The notes beneath the pieces were generated by a model. It was given only the letters and a program-made list of their open reading frames with translations, was not told where the DNA came from and ran no database searches. Shown here piece after piece: positions 24,789-33,654 of a stretch of 64,000 nt of DNA. The DNA lies in assembly GCF_014656195.1 (NCBI RefSeq), contig NZ_BNBY01000026.1:1-64000 (forward strand), read 5' to 3'. Numbering within the stretch: the stretch's first letter is position 1; each line of letters opens with the position of its first letter. This stretch comes from Kitasatospora xanthocidica (GTDB taxonomy: Bacteria > Actinomycetota > Actinomycetes > Streptomycetales > Streptomycetaceae). The position numbers and the translations under genes were made by a program.

Positions 24789-25244
24789 GTGAAGAACCCG
24801 ACCGGACACGACATCGCCGACGCCCTCGGGCTGCTCCTGCGCCGCAGCACCCGAGCCCGCGTCTACACCCGCCTGACCGAAGGACTGGGGGAGGCGGTCG
24901 ACGAACTCACCTACCCGGTCCTCAGCGGCCTGGCCCGCACCGGCCCGTACAGCGCCGCCGACCTGGGCCGCGAGATCGGACTCGACCGCACCACCGTCAC
25001 CCGCCGCGCCGACCGCCTCGAACAGGCCGGCCTCCTGCGGCGCCAGCCCGACCCGGCCGACGGCCGCGCCACCCTGCTCGCCCTCACCGACGACGGCCGC
25101 ACCGCCGTCGAGGCCACCCGGCAGCGGCTCGCCACCGGCATCGAGGAGTCGCTCGCCACCTGGCCGCAGGCCGACGCCCAGGCCTTCGCCCGCCTGCTGC
25201 GCCGCTTCGTCGACGAGGGGCCCTTCGCCGCCGGCCAGGACTGA
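24789..25244 (+). CDS. MarR-family repressor
   Basis: This 151-aa protein has a winged-helix core: YPVLSGLARTGPYSAADLGR, then GLDRTTVTRRADRLEQAGLL for the recognition helix and PADGRATLLALTDDG for the wing. These regulators are dimers released from DNA by small phenolic ligands or oxidation. There is no cysteine, so ligand binding is more likely. The GTG start at 24789 follows the operator pair. The divergent SnoaL-like gene is the expected target. Confidence 0.9.
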   Translation: MKNPTGHDIADALGLLLRRSTRARVYTRLTEGLGEAVDELTYPVLSGLARTGPYSAADLGREIGLDRTTVTRRADRLEQAGLLRRQPDPADGRATLLALTDDGRTAVEATRQRLATGIEESLATWPQADAQAFARLLRRFVDEGPFAAGQD

Positions 25245-25473
25245 CCGTCACCGGCCCGGCCGGGCCTGGGTCAGGACCGCCTCGCCCCCGGGTTTCGGCC
25301 GGCCCCGGCCCGGACGAGACGATCGCCACCCGTCCGTCGCGCGGCGGCCGGGCCCGACAGATGGGATGGTGGTGCGCCACGGGCGGGACGACCACGCGTC
25401 GGCCGGCACCGTGCGGACCGGCGGGCGGTACGACCCGTCCGCCGGAAGCGACCCTTGAGGAGAAGACAGCACA

Positions 25474-25773
25474 GTGGCAACCGACTACGACGCCCCCCGC
25501 GACACCGGCGACGAGAGCAACGACGAAAGCATCGAGGCACTGAAGGGCCGGCGCGACGACAAGCAGAGTTCCACCGTCGACGTGGAGCCCGAGGCCGTCG
25601 AAGGGCTGGAGCTCCCGGGTGCCGACCTGTCCGGGGAGGAGCTCACCGTCCGGGTCGTGCCCCTGCAGGCGGACGAGTTCACCTGCATGACCTGCTTCCT
25701 GGTCCACCACCGCGCGCAACTCGCCGGTGAGGACAAGAACGGTCAGCCCATCTGCCGCGAGTGCGCGTCCTGA
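25474..25773 (+). CDS. DUF4193 family zinc-binding protein
   Basis: This 99-aa protein starts MATDYDAPRDT and ends CMTCFLVHHRAQL...CRECAS, the hallmarks of the actinobacterial DUF4193 family. The four cysteines (two CxxC pairs) would bind one zinc. The N-terminal half is acidic and probably disordered. Function is unknown; the family is widespread in actinobacteria. The GTG at 25474 follows TTGAGGAGAAG. Confidence 0.85.
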   Translation: MATDYDAPRDTGDESNDESIEALKGRRDDKQSSTVDVEPEAVEGLELPGADLSGEELTVRVVPLQADEFTCMTCFLVHHRAQLAGEDKNGQPICRECAS

Positions 25774-25985
25774 CCGTCGTGCGGGTCTGACGTCCCGCCG
25801 GACCGGCGGCCCGAACCCGTTCGGGCCGCCGGCCGTCCGACAGGGCTGCAGGCGGGCTGCCAGCGGTCTGTGGGCCGCCTGTGGGCCGTCTGTGGGCGGG
25901 ATGCCGGTGGCCGCTGGAACCGTGGGCCGCGAGTCGCCCGGCGAGCAGCCGCGGCTTTCGCCACCAGCAAGGGAGCCCCGTCACC

Positions 25986-26954
25986 GTGCCATCCGCATCC
26001 TCCACCCCGCCCTGGAACGTCCACCGGCTGCCGCGTGCCGACGGCAGCGTCTTCCTGGTCACCGGCGGCAACGCCGGCATCGGGTACTTCGTCGCCGAGC
26101 AGCTCTCGGCGACCGGGGCGACCGTCGTCCTCGGCAGCCGCAACCCCGCGAAGGCCGAGGACGCCACGGCCTCGATCCGCGCGCGCGTGCCCGGAGCGCG
26201 GGTGCGGGCCGTCCGGCTGGACCTCGCCGACCTCCCGTCGCTGCGGACCGTCGCGGAATCACTGCGGGTGGAACGCCTCGACGCGGTGGTCCACAACGCC
26301 GGCGTCGCGCTCGACGACCCGCCGCGCACGGAGACCCGCGACGGCCACGAGCTGATGTTCGGCACGAACCACCTCGGGCACTTCGCCCTGACCCGGTGGC
26401 TGATGCCGCTGCTGACGGCCGCTCCGGCGGCCCGGATCGTCACCACGGGCAGCTTCGCGGCCAAGTCCGAGCGGCTCGACCCGGACGACCTGCAGTCCCG
26501 CGACGACTACCGGCCCAAGCGCGCCTACGGGCGCTCCAAGCTGGCCCAGATGTACTTCGGCCTCGAACTCGACCGCCGCCTGCGCGCCGCCGGCAGCACG
26601 GTGACGAGCGTGGTGGTCCACCCCGGCGGCGCGCTGGACTCCCTCACCCCCGCACGGCCGCCGGTCCACGTCCGGACCACCGGCGCCCGGCTGGGCGCGG
26701 CCCCCGCGGCCCTCCTCGTCCAGGGCAAGCACGCCGGCGCCTGGCCCGCCGTCCGGGCCGTGCTCGACCCGGCCGTACGCGGGGGCCAGCTCTGGGGACC
26801 ACGCGCCTTCGGCCTACGCGGCACCCCCCGGCGCGAACCGCTCTGGCCCCACCTCGCCGACACCTCCGTCGCGGCCCGCCTCTGGGACGCCAGCCGAGAC
26901 CTGACCGGCGTCGACCCCGCGCCCCTCCCCGGACAGCCGGTCAGGAGCAGGTGA
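25986..26954 (+). CDS. Retinol-dehydrogenase-like SDR
   Basis: This 322-aa SDR has TGGNAGIG (cofactor motif), a structural HNAGV motif, a catalytic Ser (TTGSFAAKSE) and YGRSK for Tyr/Lys. It resembles the WW-oxidoreductase/retinol dehydrogenase-like group acting on hydrophobic alcohols and ketones. The start is the GTG at 25986 with AAGGGAG upstream. It ends 40 bp before a 19-bp perfect hairpin. No linked regulator is seen. Confidence 0.88.
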   Translation: MPSASSTPPWNVHRLPRADGSVFLVTGGNAGIGYFVAEQLSATGATVVLGSRNPAKAEDATASIRARVPGARVRAVRLDLADLPSLRTVAESLRVERLDAVVHNAGVALDDPPRTETRDGHELMFGTNHLGHFALTRWLMPLLTAAPAARIVTTGSFAAKSERLDPDDLQSRDDYRPKRAYGRSKLAQMYFGLELDRRLRAAGSTVTSVVVHPGGALDSLTPARPPVHVRTTGARLGAAPAALLVQGKHAGAWPAVRAVLDPAVRGGQLWGPRAFGLRGTPRREPLWPHLADTSVAARLWDASRDLTGVDPAPLPGQPVRSR

Positions 26955-26994
26955 TGCCGTGTCACGGGCCCGGCCCGCGGGCCGTCCGTGAACG

Positions 26995-27036
26995 CGGACG
27001 AGGTCCGGTACCCGAGTGGGTACCGGACCTCGTCCG
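26995..27036. terminator. 19-bp perfect hairpin
   Basis: CGGACGAGGTCCGGTACCC pairs perfectly with its complement across a GAGT loop, 40 bp after the SDR stop. It is probably a terminator without U-run. It is long enough that other roles, such as RNA processing, are possible. Confidence 0.7.
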
Positions 27037-27540
27037 ACTGTGGAGCGCCAGGCCCGGGTCGCACGGACTCTCCCTACTGAAAGTAGGGCGTGCTCTGGTA
27101 GCACCGCTGACGCCTGACGAGGAATCATCTCCCTCGCGACGAGAAGAAGACTAGCAGGTCAGCGGCCTGCCGTCGAAAACGATCACGAGGCCCGCGGTAC
27201 GGGGGCGACCGCGTGGACGGGGGCCGGTCTTCGGGCGCGGCCCAGGGGTCAGGGGGCGGGGCGACAGCCGGAGCCGCGGCTTCCGGATGGCATGCTCGCG
27301 GCCGAAAAATCCCAGGTCACAGCACTGTTCACCACACCACCCGGGGTCTAGCATTCCCGACACGGCGACCCCACCGCAGTCGGGCCGCCGAGCAGAGCAG
27401 CCGCGTCCTCCCCCCCCAATGGCGCGGCTGGCCTCCCACACGGCCGGGGCCCCGCGGACCAACCCCCTGCTCCCCGGGACCCCGGCCGGCTGCGCCCCCT
27501 GCCCGGTACGGCGCCGGCGCCCGCCGGTACGGCTCGGCGT
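27037..27540. other. Gene-free 504 bp with small hairpins
   Basis: No credible coding frame is seen. Two small hairpins stand out: CCCTAC-TGAAA-GTAGGG near 27072 and GCAGG-TCAGCGG-CCTGC near 27154. The composition is locally less GC-rich (about 27090-27190), which could suit a small RNA or a promoter. Nothing is recognisable as a known RNA family. Confidence 0.4.
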
Positions 27541-28443
27541 TCAGGCCCGGAGCGCCGGAGTGAGCACCTCCTCGCACCACTGGCGGAAGGTGGTCGGGCT
27601 CGCGGTCCGCGGGGTCCGCTCCACCCCGGCGTCGAGGCCGTCCTCCTTGGCGCGCATCATGTCGACGTAGCCCTCCACGAGCGCCTCCGTGGCACCCCGT
27701 CCGGTGAGCGCGGCGCGGAAGTCGTCGAGCGGCCGGCGCTCGTAGCGGACCGGGCGGCCGAGCACCTCGGACAGGACGCGCGCCATGTCGTCCGCCGAAA
27801 GGTCCTCGGGGCCCAGCACTGGGACCTCGCCCGCTCCCGTCCAGGACCGGTCGAGCAGCAGGCCGGCGGCGGCCGCGGCGATGTCCCCGGTGGCGGCCAG
27901 GGGCGCCCTGCGGTCGGCGGAGACGATGTCGGTGAACACGCCGTCGTCACGGATCGTCGCCGCCTGCCGCAGCAGGTTGTCCATGAAGCTCGGGCAGGCG
28001 AGGGCCCGGTAGGCCGTGCCCGTACCCGCGATGAGGTCGTCCATGGCCAGCGACGCCGTCACGAGCCCGGCGCGGCCGGCGACGGGGGTGCCGCGGCCGA
28101 GCGCCGAGACGCCGACGACGTGTCCGACGCCGTGGGCCGTGACGGCCTTCGCGGCGGCGCGGGTGAAGTCGAGGTACAGGGCGTCCAGGCTCGGCGGCCG
28201 CGGCGTCGGCGGGACCACCCAGAAGACGGCGTCCGCGCCGGCGAAGGCCCGGTCGACGACCTCCGCGTCGCCGTGCGAGCCGGTGACGACGTCGACGTCG
28301 CCCCGGGCGCGGACCGCGTCCGGAAGCTTCTCCGGGTCGCGCACGACGACGCGCAGCTCTTCGCCGCGGGCGGGGGCCAGGTCGAGCAGGATGTCGAGGA
28401 GCCGGCCGCCGATCTGGCCGGTGGGAGTGGTGATGACGATCAT
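27541..28443 (-). CDS. NmrA-like NAD(P)-binding reductase
   Basis: This 300-aa protein starts MIVITTPTGQIGGRLL, the dinucleotide motif of NmrA/azoreductase-like proteins, and has no YxxxK pair. SFMDNLLRQAATIRDDGVF matches the family's substrate-side loop. The start is the ATG at 28443. It is divergent from a LysR-type gene, 68 bp apart, which likely controls it. The substrate is unknown, possibly a quinone or other electrophile. Confidence 0.85.
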   Translation of the reverse strand: MIVITTPTGQIGGRLLDILLDLAPARGEELRVVVRDPEKLPDAVRARGDVDVVTGSHGDAEVVDRAFAGADAVFWVVPPTPRPPSLDALYLDFTRAAAKAVTAHGVGHVVGVSALGRGTPVAGRAGLVTASLAMDDLIAGTGTAYRALACPSFMDNLLRQAATIRDDGVFTDIVSADRRAPLAATGDIAAAAAGLLLDRSWTGAGEVPVLGPEDLSADDMARVLSEVLGRPVRYERRPLDDFRAALTGRGATEALVEGYVDMMRAKEDGLDAGVERTPRTASPTTFRQWCEEVLTPALRA

Positions 28444-28511
28444 GTTTCGAGTCTCCGGGCGGCCCGCCCGCGGCGTCCAATGCCCTTTCCGGCCGTTGAT
28501 ACCTTCTCGGC

Positions 28512-29321
28512 ATGGATCTCGACCTGCGCAAGCTCCGCTACTTCGTCGCGGTGGTCGAACACCGGCACTTCGGCCGGGCGGCGGAACAGCTCTACATCAC
28601 CCAGCCGGTACTCAGCCGCCAAATCAGGGCCATCGAGCAGGAGTTGGACTGCACCTTGCTCGAACGGACCACGCGCCGGGTGGAGTTGACCCCCGCGGGC
28701 AAGCAGCTCTACCAGGAGGCGCAGGGGATCCTCGCGGCCGTCGCCGCGGCGGTGCAGCGCGTGCACGACGCCGACCGGGGCACCCGGCGGCTCGTCGTCG
28801 CCTTCTCGCCCGGACTCCACGTGGCCGACGCGATCCGGGCGTTCGCGCAGCGCCACCCCGACGTCGAGACCGACGTCGTCCCGGCGCGCTGGTGGGAGCC
28901 GGACGCGTCGCTGCGCGACGGCCGGTCCCAGGTCGGCTACCTGCGGCGGCCGTTCGACGAATCGGGGCTGCACACCATCCCGATCGGCCAGGACCCCAGG
29001 GTCGCCTGCATGCCCGCGGCGCACCCGCTGGCGCGCCGGGACGAGCTCACCTCCGCGGACCTCGACGGCGAGCGGATGCTCGACGTGCCGAGGCGGCGGA
29101 CCTCCTCGCTCGAGGAGAAGTTCGAGCTCATCGCCTCCGGGCAGGGCATCGCGCTGGTCCCGCGGAGCGTCGCGCGCTCCTACTCCCGCCCCGACCTGGC
29201 CCACCGTCCCGTCACCGACGCCCCCGCGATCGAGACCTGCCTGGCCGTCCTCGCGGACCGGCGGGAGAGGCTGGTGCGTGACTTCCTGGAGATCGCCACG
29301 GCCACGCTGCGGCGCACCTGA
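28512..29321 (+). CDS. LysR-family transcriptional regulator
   Basis: This 269-aa protein has the N-terminal LysR HTH (LRKLRYFVAVVEHRHFGRAA, then TQPVLSRQIRAIEQEL) and a periplasmic-binding-like effector domain from about 90. It is shorter than the usual 290-310 residues because the effector domain is compact. The ATG at 28512 matches the family's MDL-LR-LRYF start. It is divergent from the NmrA-like gene, the typical arrangement for a LysR regulator and its target. Confidence 0.9.
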   Translation: MDLDLRKLRYFVAVVEHRHFGRAAEQLYITQPVLSRQIRAIEQELDCTLLERTTRRVELTPAGKQLYQEAQGILAAVAAAVQRVHDADRGTRRLVVAFSPGLHVADAIRAFAQRHPDVETDVVPARWWEPDASLRDGRSQVGYLRRPFDESGLHTIPIGQDPRVACMPAAHPLARRDELTSADLDGERMLDVPRRRTSSLEEKFELIASGQGIALVPRSVARSYSRPDLAHRPVTDAPAIETCLAVLADRRERLVRDFLEIATATLRRT

Positions 29322-29559
29322 ACGGGTAGGGGGTCCGGGAAGGGCGCGGGGGAGTGCCCGGCCAGGGGCGCTCCGGCGAGGGGCGCTCCGGCGAGGGGCA
29401 CTCCGGCACTCCGGGCGGCTGGCGGGATCTTGGCGGCCTCAGGCGTTTACGCCACTCGTGGGGCGGCCCCGGGGGCCGGAGGATGGAGTCGTCGCCGGCC
29501 GGGGGAACCCGGCCCGGCCCACCGGAACCCGTCCCGACCAGCACGAACGCGAGGCCCCC

Positions 29560-30045
29560 ATGTCTGCCACCGCTGCCACCGAGACCGTCGGCGCCGTCCT
29601 GAGCGTGCCCGCCGCGGCCCCGGCCGAGGCCGCCGCCCACTTCGCCGCCCGTCTCGCCTTCGAGGCGGACGTCTCGGACGTCCACACCGACCTGGCGTCC
29701 GGCGCACCCGGCGTCGTGGTGGTCGACACCCGCGGCGATGCCGCCTGGGACCAGGGCCGCATCCCCGGCGCCCTCCACATCCCCACCGCGCGGATCGCCG
29801 AGCTGGCACCGAAGCTCATCGACCCGGCCCTGACCGTGGTCACCTACTGCTGGGGCCCCGGCTGCAACGGCGCGACCCGCGCGGCGCTGGCCTTCGCCCG
29901 CCTCGGCTACCGGGTCAAGGAGATGCTCGGCGGCTTCGAGTACTGGGTGCGCGAGGGCTTCGCCTACGACTCCGCGGCCGGCACCGAGCAGCGCCCGATC
30001 GACGACCTGACCGCCCCGCGCTCGGGCATCTCCTGCGCGTGCTGA
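29560..30045 (+). CDS. Rhodanese-domain protein
   Basis: This 161-aa protein has a single rhodanese domain: VVVVDTRGDAAWDQGRIPGALHIP, then VVTYCWGPGCNGATRAALAFARLGY with the catalytic Cys in the loop, and MLGGFEYW. The loop carries a second cysteine (CWGPGC). The protein ends in SCAC, so it may do thiol redox chemistry as well as sulfur transfer. The ATG at 29560 is chosen because the sequence before it looks intergenic. The preceding 238 bp contain tandem GGGGCGCTCCGGCGA repeats near 29365-29410. Confidence 0.85.
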   Translation: MSATAATETVGAVLSVPAAAPAEAAAHFAARLAFEADVSDVHTDLASGAPGVVVVDTRGDAAWDQGRIPGALHIPTARIAELAPKLIDPALTVVTYCWGPGCNGATRAALAFARLGYRVKEMLGGFEYWVREGFAYDSAAGTEQRPIDDLTAPRSGISCAC

Positions 30046-30241
30046 CGGACACCGCGCGGCCGGGCGGTGTGATCCGTCCGGCGCGATCCGTTCGGCCACC
30101 GCGGTAACCGTCCGAACTAATCGGAATGAATATCACATTAATGAATGACTCCGAGGAACTCCGACGCCTCGATGATCGACCATGAGCCAGTGCATCGTGC
30201 TACGGTTTTTGGAGTCGCAGTTGTGGTACCCATGAACTATG

Positions 30242-30274
30242 TGTGCCTGACGGGAATGCTTTCCTCCAGGCACA
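30242..30274 (+). promoter_or_regulatory. Structured 5' leader of cold-shock gene
   Basis: TGTGCCTG pairs with CAGGCACA around an inner GGAA/TTTCC stem, 56 bp upstream of the cold-shock ATG, in an unusually AT-rich 200-bp stretch (from about 30100). Long structured leaders are known to control csp mRNA in bacteria. Here it may serve as a temperature-dependent element. Confidence 0.45.
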
Positions 30275-30329
30275 TTATTTGTTTTCCGGCGTCTCCGGAT
30301 GGGGCCTCTGCCTACAGAAGGAGAACGTC

Positions 30330-30533
30330 ATGGCACAGGGAACCGTGAAGTGGTTCAACGCCGAAAAGGGCTTCGGCTTCATCGAGCAGGACGGCGGCGG
30401 CCCCGACGTCTTCGCCCACTACTCGAACATCGCGGCCCAGGGCTTCCGTGAGCTCCAGGAGGGCCAGCGGGTCTCCTTCGACGTCACGCAGGGCCAGAAG
30501 GGCCCGCAGGCGGAGAACATCACGCCCGCCTGA
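30330..30533 (+). CDS. Cold-shock protein
   Basis: This 67-aa CspA-type OB-fold protein has both RNA-binding motifs, KGFGFI (RNP1) and DVFAHY (RNP2). It starts MAQGTVKWFNAEKGFGFIEQ, the usual streptomycete form. It binds single-stranded RNA and melts structure. The ATG at 30330 follows AGAAGGAGAA. It is followed by a strong terminator and is monocistronic. Confidence 0.95.
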   Translation: MAQGTVKWFNAEKGFGFIEQDGGGPDVFAHYSNIAAQGFRELQEGQRVSFDVTQGQKGPQAENITPA

Positions 30534-30553
30534 TTCGCCGGCGCGCATGCGCG

Positions 30554-30590
30554 AACCGGGGTCCGCACCTGAGGGTGCGGGCCCCGGTTT
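30554..30590 (+). terminator. Cold-shock gene terminator
   Basis: This is a 16-bp stem (AACCGGGGTCCGCACC with one G-U pair) and a TGAG loop, ending in TTT, 20 bp after the stop codon. Confidence 0.85.
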
Positions 30591-30871
30591 CGTGCTTTCC
30601 GGGATCGGCGGCCGCCCCCTGTCGTGGGTCGGTCTCCAGCCCTCGCGCACCCGTTCCGGGCACACCTGTTCCGGCACGCACCGCGTTCCGTCGTGACGTT
30701 CCAGGAAGGGGCGAATCCGCAGGTCAAGGGGTATGACGCTGTTCCAGCGTCCCGGATCGCCGGGCGGAGCTGGCGGGCGGGACGGGGCCCGGGACAGTCT
30801 GTGGACCGACGGCGGGTCGGCACCGAGCCCGGCCCCGCCACCGGCACCCGACCCCAGGGGGAAGACCCTTC

Positions 30872-31630
30872 ATGCGCACCTCGAACCGACGCCCGACCAC
30901 CGTCCTGCTGGCCGCCGCCGGACTGGTGGCCGTCGCCGCCGCCCCGGCCGCCGCCGTCCACGGCGGATCGGACACCACGACCAAGGCCCACCCGTTCGTC
31001 GTGGCCCTGGAGACCGCCGCGGGCGAGCAGTGGTGCACCGGCGCGCTGATCGCGCCGACCAAGGTGCTGACCGCGGGTCACTGCGTCGCCGAGGCCGACG
31101 ACCCGGCCTCGCTGCGGGTGATCGCCGGGCGGACCGACCTGACCGGCTCCGGCGGCCAGGTCCGCCGGGTGAAGGGGTACCGGGTGGACCCGCGCTACAC
31201 CTCCGGCCTGCAGCACGACTCCGCCGTCCTCACCCTGGACCGTCCGCTGCCGCAGAAGCCGGTCCGGGTGGCGCGGCAGGGGGACGAGGCGCTGTACCGG
31301 GACGGCCGCACGGCCACGCTGCTGGGGTTCGGCCGCACCGGCCCGGACGGCCGCCCCGGTACGCACCTCAAGCAGGCGGTGCTGACGCAGGCCCCGCCGG
31401 CCTCCTGCGACCCGTACACCTTTCCCGACGACTCGCCGCTGCTCAAGGTCTGCGGCCTGCCGCGGGCCGGCACGACGGACAGCGTCTGCAAGGGCGACTC
31501 GGGCGGGCCGCTGATGGTCGGCGGCGTCGTGATCGGCGTGGTCTCCACCGGCAACAAGTACTGCGACACCCAGTACCCGGTCTCGGTGTTCACCCGGGCC
31601 ACCGACGTCCCCGAGGAGCTGCTGTCCTAG
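30872..31630 (+). CDS. Secreted trypsin-fold serine protease
   Basis: This 252-aa protein has a signal peptide (core about 10-27, Ala-rich cleavage region) and an S1 protease domain starting VHGG. The triad is visible: His in LTAGHC, Asp in HDSAVLTL, Ser in CKGDSGGP. By alignment the residue at chymotrypsin position 189 is Ser, not Asp, so it should not prefer Lys/Arg as trypsin does. Cysteines are present for three disulfides. The ATG at 30872 follows GGGGGAAG. There is no C-terminal anchor, so it is released. Confidence 0.9.
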   Translation: MRTSNRRPTTVLLAAAGLVAVAAAPAAAVHGGSDTTTKAHPFVVALETAAGEQWCTGALIAPTKVLTAGHCVAEADDPASLRVIAGRTDLTGSGGQVRRVKGYRVDPRYTSGLQHDSAVLTLDRPLPQKPVRVARQGDEALYRDGRTATLLGFGRTGPDGRPGTHLKQAVLTQAPPASCDPYTFPDDSPLLKVCGLPRAGTTDSVCKGDSGGPLMVGGVVIGVVSTGNKYCDTQYPVSVFTRATDVPEELLS

Positions 31631-31695
31631 TCCTGGGGCCGAGTCGTTCCGATCACTCCGATCGCTCCGATCACCACCCGTGACAGAGTGGGCGC

Positions 31696-32268
31696 ATGAC
31701 CACGGACCGCGAGAACTCAGCCGATCTCCGCCCGGAACCCGGGCCGGGGAACGCCCCGGTCCACGGAGATCTCGTCGCGGCGAAGGCACTCGTCTACGAC
31801 CGCTGCGGATTCTCCTGCTCGCAGCCGGTGCCCGAATCCGAGAGTGCCGATTACGCCGCCCACGAGTTCACCCTCGACGGCCTCGCCGTCCGGTTTCGCG
31901 CGGCCAGGACGACCCCCACCAAGGCCGGCCAGTTCGTCACTGTCTGGAAGAGGTCCCCGGCCGGGCCCATCCAGCCCTTCGATGTCACGGACCCCGTCGA
32001 CCTCTTCGTCATCAGCACCCGCGACGGTCACGGCTTCGGCCAGTTTGTCTTTCCCGTGGACGCGCTCCGCCGGCACGGCGTCGTATCGGCGGACGGTTCG
32101 GGTGGGAAGCGGGCCCTTCGCGTCTACCCGCCCTGGGTGACCCCTCCCAACCGCCAGGCCGGCCGTACGCAGGCGTGGCAGCTGGACTTCTTCCTGCGCC
32201 TGCACCCGGACGGGCCCGTCGACCTGGCCCGCGCCCGGGAGCTCTACCACCCGCAGGACAGCGTCTAG
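31696..32268 (+). CDS. MepB family protein
   Basis: This 190-aa protein resembles MepB, first named from the Staphylococcus mepRAB efflux operon. Signs are YAAHEFTLDGLAVRFRAARTTPTK, GQFVTVWKRSPAGPIQPFD and DLFVI, and a C-terminal QAWQLDFFLRL. Its fold and function are not established here. There is no MepA efflux pump or MepR next to it. The ATG at 31696 is the first in frame. It is cytoplasmic. Confidence 0.8.
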   Translation: MTTDRENSADLRPEPGPGNAPVHGDLVAAKALVYDRCGFSCSQPVPESESADYAAHEFTLDGLAVRFRAARTTPTKAGQFVTVWKRSPAGPIQPFDVTDPVDLFVISTRDGHGFGQFVFPVDALRRHGVVSADGSGGKRALRVYPPWVTPPNRQAGRTQAWQLDFFLRLHPDGPVDLARARELYHPQDSV

Positions 32269-32370
32269 CCGGGGACGGCCGGCCGGACGGCCGGACGGCG
32301 GTGGGTGCCCCTGCCCGCCGCCGCCCGGCCGGGGCACGCCCCGCCCCGCACGTCGGGAGACAATCACGCC

Positions 32371-33543
32371 ATGGGCAAGGACATCACCCGAACCGTTGAC
32401 GCCCTGTGCGAGGACGACGACGCGGAGGTCTTCGTCCTCCGCGCCGAGGTCGAGTCACGGGTCGCCGCCGGGGAGTTCGACTGGGTCGGCGGCCTCGCGG
32501 TGGAGCTGGCCGCCCGGGTCGGCGCGGGGGAGGACGGCAAGGGGCACTGCGGCACGGTCGCCCACTGGGCCCTCCACGCCCTGGCGGCCCACCCGGAGCC
32601 GGAAAGCCTGCGCGCCCTCGTGCGCGTCATGGAATCACCGCACCACGGCGGCGTCGACCAGGCCGCCTCCCCGAGCTTCCTGGCCGCGGTCGTGGCCGGC
32701 GGCCACCGCGTCGAGACCATCGCCGACGCGGTGTTCGGCCGGGTGTCCGAGGCCGCCTTCGCGCGCGAGTTCGCGGCGTGCCTCCTCCAGGAGTCGGTGC
32801 TCGTCCAGGGCGAGGTGGACGGCCACCCGGCCCTGCGCGCCTTCGCCGACACCCTCCTGGCCGAGGACCACCCCCTCGCCGTCCTGCCGCTGAGCCTCCT
32901 GCCCGAGGAGCACGGGCTCCGGCGCCCACCGGAAGCCGCGGACGACTGGACCTGGATGGTTCCCCCCGTCTGGCGGGAGACGGCCGACCCGCACGAGCCG
33001 CTGATCACGCCGTCGATGCGTCGGCGGGCGGCCGCCCTCGATCCCACCGAGACCGGCGTCCCGGCCACGGCCGATGCCATGGGCGCGGCCGTCGAACACT
33101 GGCTCGCCCACTCCAACGGCACGGTCGCCGCCCAGGAGTTCTGGCTGATGGACCCGGTGGCGCGAGAGGATTTCCCGGCGGTCTTCGAGCTCCTGCCGCT
33201 CACCCCCTGGCCCGCGGACGGGGCCCGGGCGACGCTCCACCCGTCGGACGCCGACCTCTCGCTGCGGATCCTGCTCACCGCCGCGGTCCGCGCACCGGCC
33301 TACGGCCGGGCCCGCCACGGCGCGTACGGAAGGCTGGCCGCCTGGCGCTCCCTCGGCGGCCTGACCGGAAGCCCCGCGGACGCCCCCGTCGCCGAGGTCG
33401 CCGAACTCGTCCGGCGGACAAGCTGGTTCCGCATCGGCACCTCGTCCCCGTGGTTCCACGACGTCGCCTGGGACCTCGCCGTCGCGGCCCTCAGGCCCGG
33501 GGGCCGGGAGATCGCGGTCCTGGCCGCCACCGACACCGACTGA
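32371..33543 (+). CDS. Hypothetical 390-aa protein (DUF6183-like)
   Basis: This soluble, Ala-rich, largely helical protein has no signal peptide. It looks like the streptomycete proteins grouped as DUF6183, but that assignment is from memory and weak. Motif-like segments are GHCGTVAHWALHALAAHPEP and FWLMDPVAREDFPAVFELLPL. The ATG at 32371 is preceded by CGGGAGA. It follows mepB by 102 bp on the same strand. The function is unknown. Confidence 0.65.
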   Translation: MGKDITRTVDALCEDDDAEVFVLRAEVESRVAAGEFDWVGGLAVELAARVGAGEDGKGHCGTVAHWALHALAAHPEPESLRALVRVMESPHHGGVDQAASPSFLAAVVAGGHRVETIADAVFGRVSEAAFAREFAACLLQESVLVQGEVDGHPALRAFADTLLAEDHPLAVLPLSLLPEEHGLRRPPEAADDWTWMVPPVWRETADPHEPLITPSMRRRAAALDPTETGVPATADAMGAAVEHWLAHSNGTVAAQEFWLMDPVAREDFPAVFELLPLTPWPADGARATLHPSDADLSLRILLTAAVRAPAYGRARHGAYGRLAAWRSLGGLTGSPADAPVAEVAELVRRTSWFRIGTSSPWFHDVAWDLAVAALRPGGREIAVLAATDTD

Positions 33544-33654
33544 CCGGTCGTGACCGACCGAGGGTCCGTCAGCAGTCAGGGCAGCCGGGAACGGGGTGGA
33601 TCGTCGGCACGGGCTGGTTTCCGCGGAGCCAGTCGGTGAGCCGCGCCCGCCGGT

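Noticed and set aside
26954..27154. 66-aa frame starting at the SDR stop (ATGA overlap)
   Set aside because: It reads straight through the 19-bp hairpin, has no ribosome-binding site and no recognisable pattern.
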